Shown one piece after another: positions 59,451 to 64,000 of a stretch of DNA of 64,000 bases. A program made the position numbers and the translations under genes. Numbering within the stretch: position 1 is the stretch's first letter; every line of letters starts with the position of its first letter. The stretch comes from an uncultured Clostridia bacterium (GTDB taxonomy: Bacteria > Bacillota > Clostridia > Saccharofermentanales > Saccharofermentanaceae): assembly GCA_937876985.1 (NCBI GenBank), contig CALEFT010000046.1, positions 1 through 64,000 of the forward strand. Direction: 5' to 3'. Under the pieces are notes generated by a model that was not told where the DNA came from, searched no databases, and saw nothing but the letters and a program-made list of their open reading frames with translations.

Positions 59451-62400
59451 TCAACCAAGAACGAAGTCTACTATTGGATCGAAGAATACACCAGTTCTTT
59501 GATGATCATTATAAAGGACTTGTAGTCGATTATCATTCATAACATCACCAATGTACACATCAGAAAAAGAAGACGAATTAGAACTGATACTTACTAAACC
59601 TCTTTCCTCGTCATCATCTGTGATGTTAGGGTTCACGTAATATACAAATAAGTCATCACCGAATTCATTTGTCCAATATGACACACTTACTCCATCGTAA
59701 GCATAAACACATCTTTCAATTGAATTATTGTCCGCAAATACTTCAGCAATAGAAGTACAATATGTTTCATTCAAGGTATTGCCCGATGCCGAATCGCACA
59801 CTAACAACCACAAATATTCCATTCTTCTATCTGTTAACTCGCTCATAGGGGATATATTAGAGAAACCACTTGGCGATGCGGAGAAAAACCATTCGCCATT
59901 TCCAGCTAAAAAACCTCCTCCTCCAGTTTGACCATGCGTATTAACGATAACCGCTAATGGATTATAATAATATCTGTCAGGATCAGGGTTTTCATACCAT
60001 TCTCTAGAGTAAATGTTTAATCCTATTCGCCCCCATTCTCTTTCAAACTCTGAACCCGAATTGAAATCGTTGTCGCTTACTTCTATTCCATATTCTGTTT
60101 CGTATAAATCCTCTAAGCGATCTGCAATATCTTGATTGTTAGACCAATATAATATGTATATAATATCCTCATTCACATTCCATAATCTAGCATCCTCATA
60201 GTCCTTATATCCATCACTATCCGAATCAGGATTATTAGGATCAGATATTGGTATCCAAAGAGATCTAAATCTACCTGCAGCAGGGATATAATCTGCCAAG
60301 AAAAAGTAAGCAGAAGAAGCATTAATATAGTACATTTCGCTTAATACAACTTCACCATTTACATAAATTGTGATTTTTCCATCTTCTGCCCTATATATTC
60401 CGTATCTATTTCCAGTTTCCTCAAGATCACTAATTCCATCTCCGTCTGAATCATCTGTATTTGTTGAAGCGAAAGATATCGTTCCATTACTTAATAACAT
60501 TCCATCTCTTTCAAAACAATCGTAGAGACCATCATTGTCTCTATCAGTAACATCTTGGACAAGCCATGTATAATCATAACCAAACTTGACAGAATCAACT
60601 TGATAGCGATTTCCACTTAGTCTATCTACTAACTCAAGTTCTCTAGAGTCAAGTATTGACCACCACCACCAAACTTCAGGCTCATATTCATCCAAAGTTA
60701 ATGCATGATTCTCTGCTGGTTCAAAAAAAGAACCGTACACATAATAGTAATCGGTATGTTCTTGAACGAAATAACCACTTGATGCCTCTGGCACATCGAA
60801 TGCACTCCACCATTCATCTATATCTACTAATACATATGTACTGAAATGTTCCAGTTCTAGTGTTACTGTATTTTGCTCGGAATCTACAACCGCTTGGTCC
60901 TGAACAATATATACTCCATGCTCCTCATCGAACCATAGCACTCCAAGTCTGTCTTCGCTTGTATCTCCTAACATAGTGTCATCGTAATGAATTACTACTG
61001 TGGCGGAATCAAATTCAAACTCAGAATTAAATCCTAGAGGACTTCCAATGCGACTATAAATAGCGGTAGAGTACATATCGATATTATATAAATCATCTAC
61101 ACTAACAGAAGACTCCATATTTCCAACATAGTCCATAGTAATGTCTACACTAGTAATAGCTAGATCCTCTACATTATTAATTTCTTGTAAGATTGTTTGA
61201 TTTACTGTAATTCCAAAATCAGAGCTATCCGTTGGGTTTTTTCCAAGAATTAACTCATCTCCGTCGTGAATTCCGTCTCCATCTGAATCTTCGCTTCTAG
61301 GGTCGGAATTGTAAACATAGATTTCGTCATAATCAGTAATTCCGTCATAATCCGAATCTGGTGCAAACAAACAAGTTCCCATATAAGTCTCATCAATATT
61401 GATTATTCCGTCTCCGTCAAGGTCCTCGTTTGAATCTGAAATTCCGTCTGAATCAGAATCTTGACTTAGTGGGTCATAGCCAATATCAATCTCGTTGCCG
61501 TCGCCAATGCCGTCTGAATCAGTATCGTAGTTTTCAGAGTCTGTTCCAAAGTAAAATTCTTGATTAAGAGGCAATCTATCTCCATCGTTATCACTTAACG
61601 CTTCAACAGGATCAATTGTAGGAGTTGGAGTAACCTCTTCTGGTGTAGGAGTAGGCTCCTCTACTTCTGGAGTTGTGGAAGGAGTAACTGTAGCCGTAGG
61701 AGTTTCTTCTGGAGTAACCGTAGGAGTCTCAGTAGACTCTGCCTCTGGAGTATTAGTTGGAGCAATTGTAGGAATAGGAGTAACTTCTGGTTCTTGTTCT
61801 GGATATAAGAACTCATCAATATCTAGAATTCCATCGTTATCTTCATCCTCTGTTAGTGTGAATGCTAATCCAGTGTATCTTAGGTCTAACACTTCTGGAA
61901 TCTCTCCTGTTCCTTCGAAGTTGATATAGATAGAAGCACTAGGATAGATGTTTCTTGAACTTGAATCAACTACTAATGTAGTCTCATCTTCGATAGCTGC
62001 ATTACCATTAATAGTTAATCCGTTTGTAGAATTAAGAATTACATTCTCAATAGTAAGTAATTCAGAAGAGATATTTGTAATAGCAATAGCACCGCTAAAT
62101 TCTGTCTCAGTTGTTGAATATACATTAGTAGTAGCTTGATACTTCTCTACTGAAATTACTACATCTTCAACATTAAGAAGATAGAAAGAAGATTCCATAT
62201 CGAACAAAGAATCGTCTTCGCTATATCCAGTGATTCCGAATGTAACAGAGCAACCCGGTTCAATAGGCTGATTCTGAGGAGCAGAGCTAATAGTAATATA
62301 TCTATCAGAGGTTTCTGCGATTGAAGCATTCCAGATATTTTCTACATCATAAGGAAGGCTAGTTGTAATATACCAATTATCAATAGTAGTATCACCATTA

Positions 62401-62600
62401 TTAGTAACTATGAAATCAATATTCGCATGATCTTCCCATCTAGAAGATATTACTCTAGTAACAGAGAAGTCGTATTCGTCTGATACAGAATAATACGGTT
62501 CGTCTAACGCGAATAGCGTTAGTGGGAATAAATTTAATACAATGCAAGCGATAAGAATACTTGCAAGTATTATTTTGAATCTGTAATAAATCCTAGACAT
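59451..62600 (-). CDS. large secreted protein with calcium-binding repeats and possible clan-CD peptidase domain
   Basis: The 1049-residue protein has a signal peptide (about 1-33), two beta-sandwich-like domains (about 40-260), a Pro/Thr/Glu linker (about 280-345), thrombospondin-type-3-like repeats DxDxDGxxD (about 345-470), a middle domain, and more such repeats (about 690-820). The last 170 residues have strands ending in VNTHG (His889) and LLVCDSASG (Cys935), the layout of caspase/CHAT-type cysteine peptidases. No sortase motif or membrane tail is seen, so it is probably secreted. AGGAGG sets ATG 62600. Confidence 0.75.
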   Translation of the reverse strand: MSRIYYRFKIILASILIACIVLNLFPLTLFALDEPYYSVSDEYDFSVTRVISSRWEDHANIDFIVTNNGDTTIDNWYITTSLPYDVENIWNASIAETSDRYITISSAPQNQPIEPGCSVTFGITGYSEDDSLFDMESSFYLLNVEDVVISVEKYQATTNVYSTTETEFSGAIAITNISSELLTIENVILNSTNGLTINGNAAIEDETTLVVDSSSRNIYPSASIYINFEGTGEIPEVLDLRYTGLAFTLTEDEDNDGILDIDEFLYPEQEPEVTPIPTIAPTNTPEAESTETPTVTPEETPTATVTPSTTPEVEEPTPTPEEVTPTPTIDPVEALSDNDGDRLPLNQEFYFGTDSENYDTDSDGIGDGNEIDIGYDPLSQDSDSDGISDSNEDLDGDGIINIDETYMGTCLFAPDSDYDGITDYDEIYVYNSDPRSEDSDGDGIHDGDELILGKNPTDSSDFGITVNQTILQEINNVEDLAITSVDITMDYVGNMESSVSVDDLYNIDMYSTAIYSRIGSPLGFNSEFEFDSATVVIHYDDTMLGDTSEDRLGVLWFDEEHGVYIVQDQAVVDSEQNTVTLELEHFSTYVLVDIDEWWSAFDVPEASSGYFVQEHTDYYYVYGSFFEPAENHALTLDEYEPEVWWWWSILDSRELELVDRLSGNRYQVDSVKFGYDYTWLVQDVTDRDNDGLYDCFERDGMLLSNGTISFASTNTDDSDGDGISDLEETGNRYGIYRAEDGKITIYVNGEVVLSEMYYINASSAYFFLADYIPAAGRFRSLWIPISDPNNPDSDSDGYKDYEDARLWNVNEDIIYILYWSNNQDIADRLEDLYETEYGIEVSDNDFNSGSEFEREWGRIGLNIYSREWYENPDPDRYYYNPLAVIVNTHGQTGGGGFLAGNGEWFFSASPSGFSNISPMSELTDRRMEYLWLLVCDSASGNTLNETYCTSIAEVFADNNSIERCVYAYDGVSVSYWTNEFGDDLFVYYVNPNITDDDEERGLVSISSNSSSFSDVYIGDVMNDNRLQVLYNDHQRTGVFFDPIVDFVLG

Positions 62601-62644
62601 AAACACCTCCTATATTTATCAAATTTATTTATAAATCTATTTTT

Positions 62645-62672
62645 ATTTTACATCATTTATATGTATTTTCAA
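62645..62672 (-). promoter_or_regulatory. promoter of the secreted protein-lipoprotein operon
   Basis: The minus strand has TTGAAA (62667-62672), a 16-nt spacer and TAAAAT (62645-62650). It is 45 bp upstream of the start codon. Confidence 0.55.
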
Positions 62673-62824
62673 CAAGTCCGTTAACAGATTCATTGTTTTT
62701 ATGTAGCATATTAGACATAAAATGCATATTTTCTATATTTCCGCGAATAATTAACAAACATAGAAGAACGCTGTCGTAATAGGTATGGTTAAACTGGAGA
62801 AGTGGGTACCATATTCGGACATTC

Positions 62825-62868
62825 GACAAAATCAATTCTTATCGTAACGCCAGCCCTCTTTCCTACTC
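62825..62868. repeat. half palindrome element plus shared 19-bp flank
   Basis: ACAAAATCAATTCTTATCGTA (in parts) matches the right half of array elements, with the left arm lost. It is followed at 62850-62868 by CCAGCCCTCTTTCCTACTC, which matches 58688-58706 at 18 of 19 bases. The two copies flank the secreted protein-lipoprotein operon in direct orientation. Confidence 0.6.
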
Positions 62869-63081
62869 AAATAAACTTTTATCTAAGTCTTTTTGTTGCT
62901 TGATGAGGCTTTCAAAGCTTGCTAATCCCAATAGAAATCGTGAAGAGCCTTTTCGAGGGGGCGAAAAGCACTTAAGATACGTGGCGGAAGTTTGTTTAAC
63001 TTTGTTGAAAATGCCAAGGGCATATTGCAGAAAATGGAGTAAAATTATAGATGTGAAAAGAATTCTATGGAGGCTAGAGTG

Positions 63082-64000
63082 ATGCAGGTTGCAGAAGATT
63101 GTTTGGTGTTTTTCTTTACGGGCTTTCTCGATAGTGGAAAGACTAATTTGATATGTTCTTGGCTCGACGGCGAGCGATATCGTGGCAAGAAGATTGCGGT
63201 GATTGCGACTGAAGAGGGCGAGGAGGAATATCTCGACGAGAATTACCCTGATGCTGACCCACGCCCTACTATTTATCAGGTGGAGCCAGATGAGGTTACT
63301 TTTGAGCTGTGCAACAAGATTGAGAAGGACGATGCACCTGATATCGTGTTCATTGAGTGGAACGGTTCTGTGAGCCCTGCCGAGTTTTTTGAGAAGGTTG
63401 ATGTGCCAGCACGTTGGGCTCTCGCGGCAAGCATTGTCGTTATCGATGCGTCGACATATCAGGCGTATTTCAAGAATATGCAGGCTATCTTCGCGGACTA
63501 CTACAGATTCGCGGATACGGTTATTTTCAACCGAGTGTCTGAGGATGACAATATTCCTCGCCTAAGGGCCTCAGTGAAAAGCGTAAACCCAGGAATCAGT
63601 CTCAATTTCCTCGATATGAACAATTCCATCATGCGCATTACTGACCATCTTCCTTACGACTTGTCGGCGCCAGTTTGCGAGATCAAGCCGGAGGACTTCG
63701 GTCTCTTCTATACAGATGCGCTCGACAATGTGAATCGTTATAACGGCAAGCGTGTGACTTTAGTTGGGCAAGCACTTGTTTTTCGAGAGATGCGAGGCAG
63801 AGCCTTCGCGCTCTCTAGACGAGCTTATACTTGTTGCGCTGATGACATTGGGCAGATTAATCTCTTGTGCTTCCTTGAGTACTCGAACAATTTCCCTGCT
63901 GGACAATGGCTGAAGGTTACTGGTCAGGTTCGCTACTACGAGGACGATTCGCAGGGACAGAAGATGGCGATTCCTTGCCTTACTATCGACGACTACGCGA
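63082..64000 (+). CDS. CobW-like GTPase with C-terminal DUF1980/YcgQ-like domain (partial at right edge)
   Basis: Translation from ATG 63082, behind GGAGG, stays open to the window end (306 codons). Residues 14-21 read GFLDSGKT, a CobW-type P-loop (usually GFLGAGKT). The part from about residue 210 reads DFGLFYTDALDNV, YNGKRVTLVGQA and RRAYTCCADD, then GQWLKVTGQVRYYED, which resembles the soluble domain of the YcgQ/TIGR03943 family. YcgQ-YcgR proteins occur with CobW proteins in zinc-related operons, so a metal-handling role is likely. The fusion is noteworthy. Confidence 0.78.
   Translation, partial: MQVAEDCLVFFFTGFLDSGKTNLICSWLDGERYRGKKIAVIATEEGEEEYLDENYPDADPRPTIYQVEPDEVTFELCNKIEKDDAPDIVFIEWNGSVSPAEFFEKVDVPARWALAASIVVIDASTYQAYFKNMQAIFADYYRFADTVIFNRVSEDDNIPRLRASVKSVNPGISLNFLDMNNSIMRITDHLPYDLSAPVCEIKPEDFGLFYTDALDNVNRYNGKRVTLVGQALVFREMRGRAFALSRRAYTCCADDIGQINLLCFLEYSNNFPAGQWLKVTGQVRYYEDDSQGQKMAIPCLTIDDYA

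Larger units (their letters stand above)
62601..63081. other. gene-free region between the secreted protein and CobW-like gene
   Basis: This 481-base gap is AT-rich on its left side, with the promoter of the secreted protein. It then holds a half palindrome element, a 19-bp repeat shared with 58688, and an inverted pair of CGAAAAGC words at 62946-62969. A ribosome binding site GGAGG precedes the gene on the right. No further gene is seen. Confidence 0.6.

Overview
The window looks like a chromosomal segment of a Gram-positive anaerobe of the class Clostridia, most likely Lachnospiraceae or a close relative. The 5' end of a 16S rRNA gene at the left edge carries a helix sequence typical of that family. 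Other signs are the Firmicute order of the S10/spc/alpha ribosomal operons, a Veg protein, zinc-type S14, adenylate kinase with a four-cysteine lid, formate-tetrahydrofolate ligase, strong AGGAGG ribosome binding sites and moderate GC. All family names come from reading motifs by eye; no database was searched.

Layout. 1-0.9 kb: 16S rRNA start (minus) with two tandem promoters. 0.9-6.3 kb: lactate dehydrogenase, a D,D-carboxypeptidase and gyrA. 6.5-7.0 kb: a regular array of 35-bp palindromic elements (array 1). 7.1-14.3 kb: rpmH-rnpA-yidD-yidC-khpB-mnmE-mnmG-rsmG, the block that normally flanks dnaA/oriC, but without dnaA. 14.3-17.1 kb: ecfT and a fused two-domain ecfA ATPase. 17.2-33.7 kb: the ribosomal protein superoperon (alpha, infA-map-adk, spc, S10) with internal promoters, terminators and two structured leaders. 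33.7-40 kb: a likely single transcription unit with a PucR/CdaR-type regulator, ftsE, ftsX, an M23 murein hydrolase with coiled coil, a methyltransferase and Hsp33. 40.1-40.6 kb: array 2, an inverted, diverged copy of array 1. 40.7-41.8 kb: a sugar-type ABC ATPase. 42.2-47.3 kb: arginine operon argC-argB-argD-argF plus a GNAT acetyltransferase, behind ArgR-like boxes. 47.3-52.4 kb: ispE, veg, fhs, an inactive beta-lactamase-like surface protein and a DivIC-like protein. 52.5-57.1 kb: a small unknown protein, a probable small RNA with anti-Shine-Dalgarno motifs, a cytoplasmic metzincin-like protein, a zinc-ribbon/HD protein, a PfkB sugar kinase and a membrane glycerophosphodiesterase. 57.1-62.6 kb: a GH1 beta-glucosidase, a lipoprotein, and a 1049-residue secreted protein with calcium-binding repeats and a possible clan-CD protease domain. 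63.1 kb to the edge: a CobW-like GTPase fused to a DUF1980-like domain.

The two least explained signals are repeats. (1) The two palindrome arrays have a 73-75 bp period with one 85-bp step in each, close to 7 and 8 turns of B-DNA. They match each other element by element in inverted orientation across 33 kb. (2) The 10-mer CTCGAAAAGC occurs at least 15 times on both strands where chance predicts about 0.1. It is mostly intergenic and sometimes paired as hairpins. Inside genes it is usually read as Leu-Phe-Glu in surface-loop-like segments. It behaves like a DNA uptake sequence or another genome-wide recognition word.
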